Assembly (NCBI RefSeq): GCF_011492965.1
Contig: NZ_CP045121.1
Location: 682,001-746,000, forward strand
Direction of reading: 5' to 3'
Length of the DNA: 64,000 nt
From: Rubrobacter marinus
Lineage (GTDB): Bacteria; Actinomycetota; Rubrobacteria; Rubrobacterales; Rubrobacteraceae
This document shows, in pieces, positions 27,095 to 36,361 of the stretch. The notes under the pieces were generated by a model, which was given only the letters and a program-made list of their open reading frames with translations, ran no database searches and was not told the DNA's origin. The first letter of the stretch is position 1. Each line of letters begins with the position of its first letter. The position numbers and the translations under genes are program-made.

Positions 27095-28117
27095 GTGACG
27101 GTGCTAGAGCTCGTGATCGCGCTGGTCGCCATTCTTGGGGCCGCGGTGCTGTTCACTAACGCTATCGAGATCGTCGGCGAGAGGTTGAACCTCGGGCAGG
27201 GGGCGGTCGGGAGCGTGCTGGCGGCGGTGGGCACTGCCCTGCCGGAGACCATGATACCGGTGGTCGCCCTCATAGGGGCGGCCCTCGCGGGCGAGGGCCG
27301 CGGCGGGAGCGCCGGGGAGATCGGCATCGGCGCGATCCTCGGGGCACCGTTCCTGCTCGCCACGCTCGCGATGTTCGTCGTCGGGGCCGCGGCCCTGGGC
27401 TTCCGCGGGCGCCGGAGGAACGGGGACGAGGTCATCGTCGACCGCACCGTAGCCCGGCGCGACATCGGCTTCTTCCTCCCGTTCTTCGCCATCGCCGCGG
27501 CGGCCGGGATCGTGCAACTGCCGATCTTCGTCAAGGTGATCATCGCCATCGTGCTGCTCATCGCGTATGGCGTGCACGTCCTGCAGACGATCAGGGCGGG
27601 TGGGGAGAGCCTCTCGGATACCCCGGACAAGCTGACGCTCTGGCCCGGTGGTTCCCCGGCGCCGAACTGGGCGGTCTACGGGCAGGTCTTCGGGTCGCTG
27701 GCGGTGATGGCCTACGGTGCCCACCTCTTCGTCGGGGGCGTCGAGCACCTCTCCGAGTCCGCGGGCATCCCCGCGAGCCTGATCGCCCTCGTCCTCGCCC
27801 CGCTGGCCACGGAGCTGCCGGAGAAGTTCAACTCCGTGATCTGGCTCAGGGACGACAAGGACACGCTCGCCTTCGGGAACATCACGGGGGCGATGGTCTT
27901 CCAGAGCACGGTGCCCGTCTCCCTTGGCCTCCTGTTCACCCCGTGGGAGCTGGACTTCCTCACCGCCTTCTCGGCGATCCTGGCGCTCGCCTCCGGCACG
28001 GTCCTCTTCACCCTGCTCCTCCGCAAGACCCGCCTGACGTCGACGGTGATGATGGGAGCGGGGAGCCTCTACGCGGTGTTCGTCGCGGTCGCGATCTACC
28101 AGGTCGTCACGAGGTAA
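27095..28117 (+). CDS. Sodium/calcium exchanger (CaCA) family membrane protein
   Basis: 340 residues from GTG 27095, ten bases after GGAGG. Two homologous halves of about five helices each are visible. The alpha-repeat-like motifs are AVGTALPETMIPVVAL in the first half and LAPLATELPEKFNSVIW in the second, with the acidic residue for cation binding in each (Glu in LPE). That inverted repeat is the signature of CaCA antiporters such as YrbG/ChaA relatives. It probably exchanges Ca2+ or another cation for Na+ or H+. It is divergent from larB. The long open frame upstream of 27095 is a larB shadow. Confidence 0.82.
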   Translation: MTVLELVIALVAILGAAVLFTNAIEIVGERLNLGQGAVGSVLAAVGTALPETMIPVVALIGAALAGEGRGGSAGEIGIGAILGAPFLLATLAMFVVGAAALGFRGRRRNGDEVIVDRTVARRDIGFFLPFFAIAAAAGIVQLPIFVKVIIAIVLLIAYGVHVLQTIRAGGESLSDTPDKLTLWPGGSPAPNWAVYGQVFGSLAVMAYGAHLFVGGVEHLSESAGIPASLIALVLAPLATELPEKFNSVIWLRDDKDTLAFGNITGAMVFQSTVPVSLGLLFTPWELDFLTAFSAILALASGTVLFTLLLRKTRLTSTVMMGAGSLYAVFVAVAIYQVVTR

Positions 28118-28132
28118 CGCCCGGCCGTCCCC

Positions 28133-28567
28133 CTAGCGGTCCAGCAGCCGGGCGAGAATCCCGCGGGATCTCAGCCGGTGAAGCTCCGCCTCGGCCTCCT
28201 CGAGCTCGGCCTCGATCCCGGCGATGCGCTCGATGCGCTCCATGAGCATCAGCCGCTCCTCGGCCGCCGCCCGGAGCTCCAGCACCTCGTCCGTGAGGCG
28301 CCGCCGCTCCCCGACTCCGGCCTTGAGCTCGTCCCGGAGCCTGAGGTTCGTCGCGCGGACCTCCTTGAGCTGGCCGGCGAGCCCGCCGGCCTCCTCCCGG
28401 GCGCGCGCCAGCTCGCGCGCCAGCTCCAGCACCGCCGCCCCTGTCCTCCTCAGCAGCGCCTCCGGGGGGACGCCCCCGTCCGGGCCAGCTAGGCTCCGCG
28501 CCTCCTCCTCCGGGATCCCGAGCAGGAGAGCCGCCTCGGCGGGTGGGATGGAGGGTTCCTCGCTCAT
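28133..28567 (-). CDS. Coiled-coil protein of unknown function
   Basis: 144 residues. The N-terminal ~45 residues resemble a small helix-turn-helix/MerR-like helical unit (PPAEAALLLGIPEEEARSL). From about 48 on it is one long heptad-rich coiled coil (ELARELARAREEAGGLAGQL, RIERIAGIEAELEEAEAELH). It has no signal peptide or membrane span. It is co-directional with and six bases from the HMA-like gene upstream. A scaffold or DivIVA-like role is possible but unsupported. Confidence 0.65.
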   Translation of the reverse strand: MSEEPSIPPAEAALLLGIPEEEARSLAGPDGGVPPEALLRRTGAAVLELARELARAREEAGGLAGQLKEVRATNLRLRDELKAGVGERRRLTDEVLELRAAAEERLMLMERIERIAGIEAELEEAEAELHRLRSRGILARLLDR

Positions 28568-28573
28568 CCCGGT

Positions 28574-28810
28574 CTAGCCCCCGGCGTTCTCGGCGCCCGG
28601 CGTGGGCTCGGGCTCGAAGCCGGCCTCCTTTACGGCGCCCTCGATCCGGGTGAGCTCCGCCTCCCCGCCCTCGTAGGAGACGGCGAGGAGGCCCTTCTCG
28701 GCGTCCACGTTCGCCGCCCGTACCTCGCCGATGCGCTCGATCGCGGTTTGCAGGCGCTCGGCCTCCCCGGGATCGGCGAGGCCGCGCACCACCAGCGTTA
28801 CGTCGGGCAT
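28574..28810 (-). CDS. Heavy-metal-associated (HMA)-like domain protein lacking CxxC
   Basis: 78 residues with the beta-alpha-beta-beta-alpha-beta pattern of HMA/ferredoxin-like domains: VTLVVRGL, then a helix (EAERLQTAIERIGEV), VRAANVDAEKGLLAVSYEG, then ELTRIEGAVKEAGFEPE. The metal-binding Cys pair normally at the first loop is replaced by ADPGEA, so copper or zinc binding through CxxC is impossible. It may be a protein-interaction version of the fold. Confidence 0.6.
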   Translation of the reverse strand: MPDVTLVVRGLADPGEAERLQTAIERIGEVRAANVDAEKGLLAVSYEGGEAELTRIEGAVKEAGFEPEPTPGAENAGG

Positions 28811-28839
28811 TTTCCTCCCTCTGCTCGGAAGCTTCCAGC

Positions 28840-28854
28840 GCCGCCTTCGGCGGC
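28840..28854 (-). terminator. Small hairpin after the HtrA-like gene
   Basis: GCCGCC-TTC-GGCGGC, a perfect six-bp stem between the stop of the HtrA-like gene (28924) and the HMA-like gene start (28810). It is a weak terminator candidate with no U-tract. Confidence 0.35.
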
Positions 28855-28923
28855 TCTCGGCCGTCAGCTTATCGCTTGCGGACCCGGCGTGTTCCCGGGC
28901 CCGCCTTCCCCGACGGCCGAGGG

Positions 28924-29934
<1,011 letters not shown>

Positions 29935-30194
29935 GTACCGTTCATACCGTATCCGGGGGAGAAAGACACCCGGAAGAAGGTCTAGCCCGGCGCGGCGGGG
30001 CTGGAGGCCCGGTTGGTGGTACACTCTCATGGCTACACGATAAGAATTTACGTCCACGATCTGCGAGATGCCGGCCGTTCTCTGAGCATCTCTTTTTTGT
30101 GCCCGTGTCCTCCCTCGGTCGCCGAGTGGCCACCCCAGACGTACGGTTTTTGTGGTGGCGCTTGTTGCGAACAGCGAGAGAGAGGAACATCAAG

Positions 30195-31352
30195 ATGGTA
30201 GAAACCTACGCTCCGAACGAGGCCCGCGGGGCCTCCTTCACCGACCTACCCGTCTCCGACGGTATCCGTAAGGCAGTATCGGATCAGGGCTGGGAGACCC
30301 CGACGCCCATCCAGGCGCTGGCGCTGCCCGCGCTCCTCGACGGCGAGGACGTCGTCGGCATGGCCCAGACCGGCAGCGGCAAGACCGCCGCGTTCTCGAT
30401 CCCCCTCATAGAGGCCGTCGGGCCGAAGGCGCGCGGCGTCCGGGCGCTCGTGCTGCTGCCGACGCGCGAGCTCGCCGCTCAGGCGGCCCGGGAGATCGAG
30501 AGCCTGTCCAAGTACGCCCCGGTGCGCCCGATCGTCCTGTGCGGCGGCGTCTCGATAGGGCCCCAGATCAAGGCGCTCAAGAGCCGCTCCAACTCGGTGG
30601 TCGTCGGGACGCCCGGGCGCATCCTCGACCATTTGAACAGGGGCACGCTCGACCTGAAGGCGGTGAGCTACCTCGTGCTCGACGAGGCCGACAGGATGCT
30701 CGACATGGGCTTCGCCCCCGACGTCGGCCGCATCCTCTCGCACACCCCCAAGGACCGCCAGACCGCCCTGTTCTCGGCGACGATGCCGAAGGAGATCCGG
30801 GGCATCGTCGGGCGCCACATGCGCTCCCCGCGCTGGCTCAAGGTCGAGTCCGAGACGACGACCGTGGACACGGTCGAGCAGGTCTACTACCGGGTCGGCG
30901 GCCGCGACAAGACGCGCGTCCTCAGGGCCCTCCTCGACGCCGAGGAGAAGCCGCTGGCGATTGTGTTCCGCCGCACGAAGCACGGGGCGACGAAGCTGCA
31001 CCGCCAGCTCGAGCGCGAGGGCTACAGGGCGGGCCTCCTGCACGGCGGCAAGTCCCAGTCGCAGCGCGACAAGACGCTCGCCGCCTTCTCCAAGGGGCGG
31101 ACGGAGATCCTCGTGGCCACGAACGTGGCCGCGCGCGGCCTCGACGTCCCGAACGTCTCCCACGTCTTCAACTACGACCTCCCGGAGGACCTGGAGACCT
31201 ACGTGCACCGCATCGGCCGCACGGCGCGGGCGGGCAAGGACGGGATCGCGGCGACGCTCGTCGGCGACGCCGAGGTGAGGGACTTCGAGAAGATCCGGCG
31301 CGCCCTCCCCGTCGAGGTGCGAGAGAGCGAGCCGCCCCTCTCCGCGGCCTAG
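30195..31352 (+). CDS. DEAD-box ATP-dependent RNA helicase (RhlE/CshA type)
   Basis: 385 residues from ATG 30195 after AGAGAGGAAC. All core motifs are present: Q motif (GWETPTPIQ), I AQTGSGKT, Ia PTRELA, Ib TPGRILDHL, II DEAD, III SAT, IV IVFRRTK, V ATNVAARGLDVPNV, VI HRIGRTARAGKDG. It ends directly after domain 2, so it lacks the long RNA-binding tails of DeaD or RhlE; the short tail is acidic. Such helicases unwind RNA duplexes in ribosome assembly or mRNA decay, often under cold stress. An ~130-base 5' region precedes the start. Confidence 0.95.
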   Translation: MVETYAPNEARGASFTDLPVSDGIRKAVSDQGWETPTPIQALALPALLDGEDVVGMAQTGSGKTAAFSIPLIEAVGPKARGVRALVLLPTRELAAQAAREIESLSKYAPVRPIVLCGGVSIGPQIKALKSRSNSVVVGTPGRILDHLNRGTLDLKAVSYLVLDEADRMLDMGFAPDVGRILSHTPKDRQTALFSATMPKEIRGIVGRHMRSPRWLKVESETTTVDTVEQVYYRVGGRDKTRVLRALLDAEEKPLAIVFRRTKHGATKLHRQLEREGYRAGLLHGGKSQSQRDKTLAAFSKGRTEILVATNVAARGLDVPNVSHVFNYDLPEDLETYVHRIGRTARAGKDGIAATLVGDAEVRDFEKIRRALPVEVRESEPPLSAA

Positions 31353-31367
31353 CGAGCGGCGCCTTGG

Positions 31368-31392
31368 AGACGCCCGGTGCCGCCGGGCGTCT
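31368..31392 (+). terminator. Hairpin terminator after the helicase gene
   Basis: AGACGCCCGG (31368-31377) pairs with CCGGGCGTCT (31383-31392) around TGCCG, 15 bases after the helicase stop and just before the murT -10 box. TGCTCTATAAT follows, not a U-run. Confidence 0.65.
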
Positions 31393-31396
31393 GCTC

Positions 31397-31402
31397 TATA
31401 AT
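31397..31402 (+). promoter_or_regulatory. -10 box TATAAT of murT, leaderless start likely
   Basis: A perfect TATAAT ends eight bases before ATG 31411, so the transcript would begin at or next to the start codon. No ribosome-binding site lies between. A clear -35 box is not seen because the terminator stem occupies that place. Confidence 0.6.
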
Positions 31403-31410
31403 CGTGCCCC

Positions 31411-32829
31411 ATGAGCCCGCTCCTGGATAGAGCCCTCCTCCCGGCGGCCGTCGTGGCCGCCAGGGCGGCGGGGCTGGCGAGCCGGACGCTCAGGCGCGGG
31501 GGAGGCTCCACGATGCCGGGCGTGGTCGCCCGGAGGGTCTACCCGAAGGTCCTCTCGCGCCTCTCCGGGGGGCTGCCGCGCGGCTCGGCCGCCGTCACCG
31601 GCACGAACGGCAAGACGACCACGACCCGCATGGTCGCCAAGATCCTGCAGACCGCCGGCATCAGGGCGGTGAACAACTCGACCGGGGCGAACCTCGTCAC
31701 CGGCGTGACCGCGGCCCTCGTCGCCGACTCCTCGCTCTTCGGCAAGCCTCGCTCGGAGATGGGCCTCTTCGAGGTCGACGAGGCGAACGTGCCGAAGGTG
31801 GCCTCCGAGGCCGCGCTCTCGCTGCTCGCCGTCCTCAACCTCTTTCGCGACCAGCTCGACCGCTACGGCGAGCTCGCGTACACCGCGAAGGTCATCGCCT
31901 CGTCCTTTCCGGACCTGCCCGAGAACGGCTCCGTCGTCCTGAACGCCGACGACCCGCTCGTCGCGAGCCTCGGGCACTCCGCCGCGAGGCCCGTCTACTT
32001 CGGCGTCGACGAGCCCTCGCTGAACACCGGCACCCTCCAGCACATCGCCGACTCCAAGGACTGCCCGGTCTGCGGGACGGCCCTCTCGTACGCGGCGGTC
32101 TACTTCGGGCATGTGGGCCTCTACCGGTGCCCCAACTGCGGCTTCGAGCGACCGGAGCCCCTCTACAGGGCGACGCGGGTCAGGATGGATGGGCCGCGGG
32201 GGACGGACTTCCTCCTGACGACGCCGCACGGCGGGGTCGGGGTGAGGATATCCCTCCCCGGGCTCTACAACGTCTACAACGCCCTGGCGGCCGCGACCGT
32301 GGCGGGGGAGATGGGGGTCCGTCCGGCCGAGATCGCGCGCGGGTTGAGGGCGTTCGGCGGCGCCTTCGGGAGGGTCGAGCGGGTGAAGGCGGACGACAAA
32401 GAGGTCTTCCTGCTCCTCATAAAGAACCCCGTGGGCTTCAACGAGATCCTCCGGACCTTTCTCGCCGGCCCCGACGGGCGCTCGTCCGGTCCGCGCAACG
32501 TCCTTATAGCCATAAACGACAACGACGCCGACGGCCGGGACGTCTCCTGGCTCTGGGACGTCGACTTCGAGATGCTCTCCGGGTCCGACGCGGAGACGAA
32601 CTTCTTTGTCACCGGCATCCGGGCCGAGGACATGGCCGTGCGCCTAAAGTACGCCGAGCTCCCCGTCCGGTGGGCCGTCCCGGACCGCAAGCAGGCCCTG
32701 AAACGCGCCCTCGAAGCCACCCCGCCCGGCGAGACCCTCTACGTCCTGCCGACCTACACCTCCATGCTGGAGCTCCGCCGGACCCTGAGCGACCTCGGCC
32801 ACACGCACCCGTTCTGGGAGGACAAATAG
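31411..32829 (+). CDS. murT: Lipid II isoglutaminyl synthase, Mur-ligase subunit MurT
   Basis: 472 residues. VTGTNGKTTTTRMV is the ATP loop of Mur ligases, and ANVPKV plus NLFRDQLDRYGEL follow in the central domain. A four-Cys zinc ribbon (CPVCG...CPNCG, about residues 216-245) is inserted, as in MurT proteins. The C-terminal DUF1727 part includes LIAINDNDADGRDVSWLWD. MurT with GatD amidates the alpha-carboxyl of D-Glu in lipid II stem peptides. Its partner GatD lies 1.25 kb downstream on the same strand, separated by two genes on the other strand, instead of directly adjacent. Confidence 0.93.
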   Translation: MSPLLDRALLPAAVVAARAAGLASRTLRRGGGSTMPGVVARRVYPKVLSRLSGGLPRGSAAVTGTNGKTTTTRMVAKILQTAGIRAVNNSTGANLVTGVTAALVADSSLFGKPRSEMGLFEVDEANVPKVASEAALSLLAVLNLFRDQLDRYGELAYTAKVIASSFPDLPENGSVVLNADDPLVASLGHSAARPVYFGVDEPSLNTGTLQHIADSKDCPVCGTALSYAAVYFGHVGLYRCPNCGFERPEPLYRATRVRMDGPRGTDFLLTTPHGGVGVRISLPGLYNVYNALAAATVAGEMGVRPAEIARGLRAFGGAFGRVERVKADDKEVFLLLIKNPVGFNEILRTFLAGPDGRSSGPRNVLIAINDNDADGRDVSWLWDVDFEMLSGSDAETNFFVTGIRAEDMAVRLKYAELPVRWAVPDRKQALKRALEATPPGETLYVLPTYTSMLELRRTLSDLGHTHPFWEDK

Positions 32830-32860
32830 GTCGAGGGTGAGGGCCGCCGGGCGGGGCTCG

Positions 32861-33271
32861 CTACCGGCGTCCGGGGGCGTTGCCCGGGTGCCACTCGGGG
32901 AGCGCCCAGCCGACGTGCGTTCGCACGGGGAGGTCCGTCGGCTCCTCCACGAGGTAGAAGCCGCCCTCGGGCGGGTTGTCGAAGTCGAGCGTCCGGCCCG
33001 CGTGGGTGTGGACCTCCAGGCGGCGCAGGTGGTAGGTACCGGGTTTCGGGTCGTCGGGGGGATCTCCGGGCTGCTTGAGCAGCGCCGTCTGCAGGCGGGC
33101 GTCCCGCGCCTTCTCCTTCTTCTCCACCTCGCCCTCGAGGACCACCTCGTACCCGGACTCCTCGGCGACGAAGACGGCGAGGACCGTGCGCACGTTCGCC
33201 TTGCAGGTGAACTGGACGATGTACATGATCGGGTCTCCGGGCACGAAGGTAGGGCCGACCTCGCTGCTCAC
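32861..33271 (-). CDS. Hypothetical protein between murT and gatD
   Basis: 136 residues from GTG 33271. No signal peptide, no Cys cluster, one Cys (FTCKANV). It is beta-rich at the start (IMYIVQFTCK, RTVLAVFVAEESGYEVVLEG) with Pro/Asp-rich loops, GTYHLRRLEVHTHAGRTLDF and an end with two Trp (VGWALPEWHPG). I do not recognise a family. It is convergent with murT (31 bases between stops). Confidence 0.6.
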   Translation of the reverse strand: MSSEVGPTFVPGDPIMYIVQFTCKANVRTVLAVFVAEESGYEVVLEGEVEKKEKARDARLQTALLKQPGDPPDDPKPGTYHLRRLEVHTHAGRTLDFDNPPEGGFYLVEEPTDLPVRTHVGWALPEWHPGNAPGRR

Positions 33272-33488
33272 CCGTTCCTCCTTCCGAGCCTCACCCCGTA
33301 ATGGTAGCCGCCCTGCGTCGATCTCGTCGGGAACCGACGCCTGAAGGCTCGTCCGAATCGGCCCGGACCATCCTCCCCTACGGGGCGCCGAGCGCGCCCG
33401 AGGACGGGGAGGAGCGCAGGGTCCGGCGGCCGAGGTCCGGTCTCGTGTGTGGCGCGGCGGGGGTGGTCGCCGGGGGGCTTTGGTAGCG

Positions 33489-33923
33489 CTACCGCTGACC
33501 GCCGTTCGGGTCCGTCGCGCGGAACGATCTCACCGTCCGCTGCGCGAACGTCCGGCTCTCGAAGTCCCCCTCCCGCAGCCAGGCGTGCACCTCCTCGAAG
33601 CTCCAGTACGCCGGGTGCTCGGGCGTCGTGGAGCCCGGCGTCCTCGTGGCCGGCAGCGCCGTGCGGCCGGAGCCCTCGGCCCTGCGCCGCAGCCAGGCCA
33701 GGCCCGCCTGGGCCGCCAGGGTCGCCACGCCCACCGCCAGCGCCCTGCCGACGGGCTTGAGCTCGTCGGGCAGCAGGGCCCGGAGCGGCGCCGGCGGGCC
33801 GTTCTCCGGCCGGCGGGCGAGCTGCTCGCCCACGGTCAGGGACGTGCCGCAGGCCCCGCAGAAGCGGTTCTCGGGCGGGTTGCCGCTCCGGCACTCCGGG
33901 CAGGGGGTGGTGCGCTCCTCCAT
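33489..33923 (-). CDS. Zinc-ribbon protein with one membrane-like helix
   Basis: 144 residues from ATG 33923, after AAGGACGAGG. A complete ribbon CPECRSGNPPENRFCGACG is at residues 8-26. A helix near 58-78 (LAVGVATLAAQAGLAWL) is hydrophobic enough for one membrane span. The C-terminal part contains HPAYWSFEEVHAWLREGDFE. No known family. It is divergent from gatD. Confidence 0.6.
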   Translation of the reverse strand: MEERTTPCPECRSGNPPENRFCGACGTSLTVGEQLARRPENGPPAPLRALLPDELKPVGRALAVGVATLAAQAGLAWLRRRAEGSGRTALPATRTPGSTTPEHPAYWSFEEVHAWLREGDFESRTFAQRTVRSFRATDPNGGQR

Positions 33924-34083
33924 CGCCTCGTCCTTTCCTCTCGCTCCTTTGCCGGCCTTTATACCAGCCCTCGGACCTGCGGCCGGTCGGGGACGCGGCA
34001 CCTCGAAGCTCGTCTGCGGCGTGAGCGCAAGGTGAAGGGAGGTTATCCTTAGGGTCCAGACGCGAGCACGAAGGGGCCATGCA

Positions 34084-34857
34084 TTGGAACGACTCAGGCT
34101 TACGATCCAGCACCTCTACGCGGACATGATGAACCTCTACGGGGACCGCGGGAACGTCATCTCGATCAAGAAGCGTTGCGAGTGGCGCGGGATCGAGGTA
34201 GAGGTCGTGGACGTCGGGCTCGGGGAGCCCATCCGTCCGACGGGGTGCGACGTCTTCCTCTTCGGCGGAGGACAGGACCGCGAGCAGACCCTGCTCGTCG
34301 ACGACCTCTCGGGGGCGAAGGGGAGGGAGCTGAAGGCCATCGCCGAGGACGGCGGCGTGATCCTCGGGGTCTGCGGCGGCTACCAGCTTATGGGGCACTA
34401 CTACGAGACGCCGGAGGGTGAGAAGCTGCCGGGGGTCGGCATCTTCGACATGCACACGCGCCCGCGCAGGCCGGACGAGCCGCGTCTGATCGGCAACGTC
34501 CTCGCCAGGGTGCGCCCCCTAGAAGGCGAGGCGGACGCGACGCCCCGCGAGATCGTCGGCTTCGAGAACCACGGCGGGCGCACCGAGCTCGGGGGCGGCA
34601 CCGAGCCCCTCGCCGACGTGATCTCGGGCTACGGCAACAACGGCCGGGACGGCACCGAGGGCGCCCGCCGGCTCAACTCCTACGGCACCTACCTCCACGG
34701 CTCCTTGCTGCCGAAGAACCCCTGGCTCACCGACCAGTTGATCCTGAACGCCCTGCGTCGCACGGACGACTCGTTCGAGCTCGAACCGCTCGACGACGCA
34801 GCGGAGAAGGCCGCCTTCGCCTCCGTGGCCGGGAGGGTGCGGGCCGGAAAGGGCTAG
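34084..34857 (+). CDS. gatD: Lipid II isoglutaminyl synthase, glutamine amidotransferase subunit GatD
   Basis: 257 residues from TTG 34084. Class I amidotransferase (CobB/CobQ-like) with nucleophile Cys in GVILGVCGGYQLMG and catalytic His in YGTYLHGSLLPKNP. IQHLYADMMNLYGDRGN is the typical GatD start. It supplies ammonia from glutamine to MurT for amidation of D-Glu in lipid II. The stop overlaps the stop of the hydrolase gene on the other strand (34854) by four bases. Confidence 0.93.
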   Translation: MERLRLTIQHLYADMMNLYGDRGNVISIKKRCEWRGIEVEVVDVGLGEPIRPTGCDVFLFGGGQDREQTLLVDDLSGAKGRELKAIAEDGGVILGVCGGYQLMGHYYETPEGEKLPGVGIFDMHTRPRRPDEPRLIGNVLARVRPLEGEADATPREIVGFENHGGRTELGGGTEPLADVISGYGNNGRDGTEGARRLNSYGTYLHGSLLPKNPWLTDQLILNALRRTDDSFELEPLDDAAEKAAFASVAGRVRAGKG

Positions 34858-35651
34858 CCTCGCAAGGTCTCGCCCCTCCCGAGCCAGCGGCCAAGAAGCC
34901 GGACGTACCCCTCGAAGTCCTCCCGGTGGACGCTGTGCCCGGCCTCGAACGTCTCCACGACGCCGTGCTTCAGCGCCCCGGCGACGGCGCTGCGCTCGGG
35001 GTCGAGCATGTACGAGCCCCTGTCCGGGCTGCCGAGCACGAGCAGGGTGGGCATCTCGAGGGCCCCGATCTTGGCCGGCAGGTCGAGCCCGCGCAGGCCG
35101 CCCCGCACCAGCGCGGCCACGGGCCCGGCGTCGCAGGCGAGGCCGCCCGCCACGCTGTTCGCCACGTCCTCGTCGCTCCAAGAGGGGTTCTCGGCGCGGG
35201 CGTCGCGGAGAGCGGCTCCGGGATCTTCCTTCGTGCGCGCGATGCCTTCCTCTACCTCCCGCGTCACCCCTTCGAAGCCGGTGGCGCCGCCCTTGGAGTC
35301 GGGCGGCTCCTCTAGCACGAGACTGCGCACGAGGCCGGGGCGCTCGGCGCAGAGCCCCAGGGCCGTCAGCGCGCCGAGGGAGTGGCCGAGCAGCACGTCT
35401 ATGTGCTCGCCGGGGGCCAGGAGCGGCGCGACCGTCTCGTGGACGTCGGCGGCGAGGTCCGCGAGCCCCTCGCCGCCGGACATCCGGGGGCTCTCGCCGT
35501 GCCCGCGCAGGTCGACCGCGACGGCGCGCCAGCCCCGCTCGGCGAACCAGGGCCCGACGCGCCAGAAGGTGGCGGACGAGGCGGTGACGCCGTGCACGAG
35601 GACGGCGAGCGGGCGACCCTCCTCGCCCCAGCCCCGGGTCGCGAGCCTCAG
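34854..35651 (-). CDS. Alpha/beta hydrolase
   Basis: About 265 residues. LVHGVTASSATFW gives the oxyanion loop, LLGHSLGALTAL the nucleophile elbow Ser, LLVLGSPDRGSYM the acid region and EAGHSVHREDFEGYV the His. No ATG/GTG/TTG lies at the expected N-terminus. The likely start is CTG 35651, which overlaps the TGA of the SDR gene (CTGA), or an unseen start in a mis-sequenced spot. The substrate is unknown. It forms a minus-strand operon with the SDR and FrnE-like genes. Confidence 0.75.
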   Translation of the reverse strand: MRLATRGWGEEGRPLAVLVHGVTASSATFWRVGPWFAERGWRAVAVDLRGHGESPRMSGGEGLADLAADVHETVAPLLAPGEHIDVLLGHSLGALTALGLCAERPGLVRSLVLEEPPDSKGGATGFEGVTREVEEGIARTKEDPGAALRDARAENPSWSDEDVANSVAGGLACDAGPVAALVRGGLRGLDLPAKIGALEMPTLLVLGSPDRGSYMLDPERSAVAGALKHGVVETFEAGHSVHREDFEGYVRLLGRWLGRGETLRG

Positions 35652-36361
35652 AAGCTCTCCACGGACGGCCGGAGGTCGAGCTCCAGCGTCCAGGCCGTCG
35701 GGTCCTGGCGGTGGAGCTGCCAGTAGGCTTCGGCGATGGCGTCGGGGGAGAGCATCGTGCTCTCGTCGCGGTCCGGCGACATGCCGCGCACCCTCGGCGT
35801 GTCGATCTGCCCGTCTATCACCGTGTGGGCGACGTGGATGCCCTGCGGCCCGAACTCCCGGGCCATGGATTGCGCGAGCGCCCTCAGGGCGAATTTGCCC
35901 GTCGCGAGCGCCGCGAAGTTCGCCGAGCCGCGCAGGGCGGCCGTGGCGCCCGTGAGGATGATCGTCCCGCGCCCGCGCTCCACCATCGCGAGCAGCACCT
36001 GCTGGGCGGCGTAGAAGGCGCCCGCGCAGTTGGCCTTGAGGCAATTATCGAAGTCGGCGGGGCTTACGTCGAGGATGCCGCCCATCCTGAACGCGCCCGC
36101 GTTGTAGACGAAGACCTCCGGGTCGCCGAGGGAGCCGCGGACGCGCTCGAAGGCTCGTGCCACGGAGGACGCGTCCGTCGCGTCGGCCTCGACCGCGAGC
36201 GCCTCGCCGCCGGAGCGTTCGATCTCCTCGCGCACGGGGGCGGTGCTCTCCTCGCTGCGGGCCAGGAGGGCCACCCCGAAGCCCTCGTGGGCGAAGCGGC
36301 GCGAGATCGCCGCCCCGAGCCCGGGTCCAACGCCCAGCACCGCCGCAACCCTCTCGCTCAT
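35648..36361 (-). CDS. Atypical short-chain dehydrogenase without the catalytic Tyr
   Basis: 237 residues. VLGVGPGLGAAISRRF is a variant of the TGxxxGxG cofactor loop, VYNAG replaces NNAG, and the active-site region reads NFAALATGKFALRALAQSMA: Lys is kept but the Tyr four residues before it is Leu. The end VIDGQIDTPRVRG fits the group of actinobacterial/proteobacterial SDRs with this pattern. Activity may be changed or absent. ATG 36361 overlaps the TGA of the FrnE-like gene (ATGA), so translation is coupled. Confidence 0.82.
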   Translation of the reverse strand: MSERVAAVLGVGPGLGAAISRRFAHEGFGVALLARSEESTAPVREEIERSGGEALAVEADATDASSVARAFERVRGSLGDPEVFVYNAGAFRMGGILDVSPADFDNCLKANCAGAFYAAQQVLLAMVERGRGTIILTGATAALRGSANFAALATGKFALRALAQSMAREFGPQGIHVAHTVIDGQIDTPRVRGMSPDRDESTMLSPDAIAEAYWQLHRQDPTAWTLELDLRPSVESF

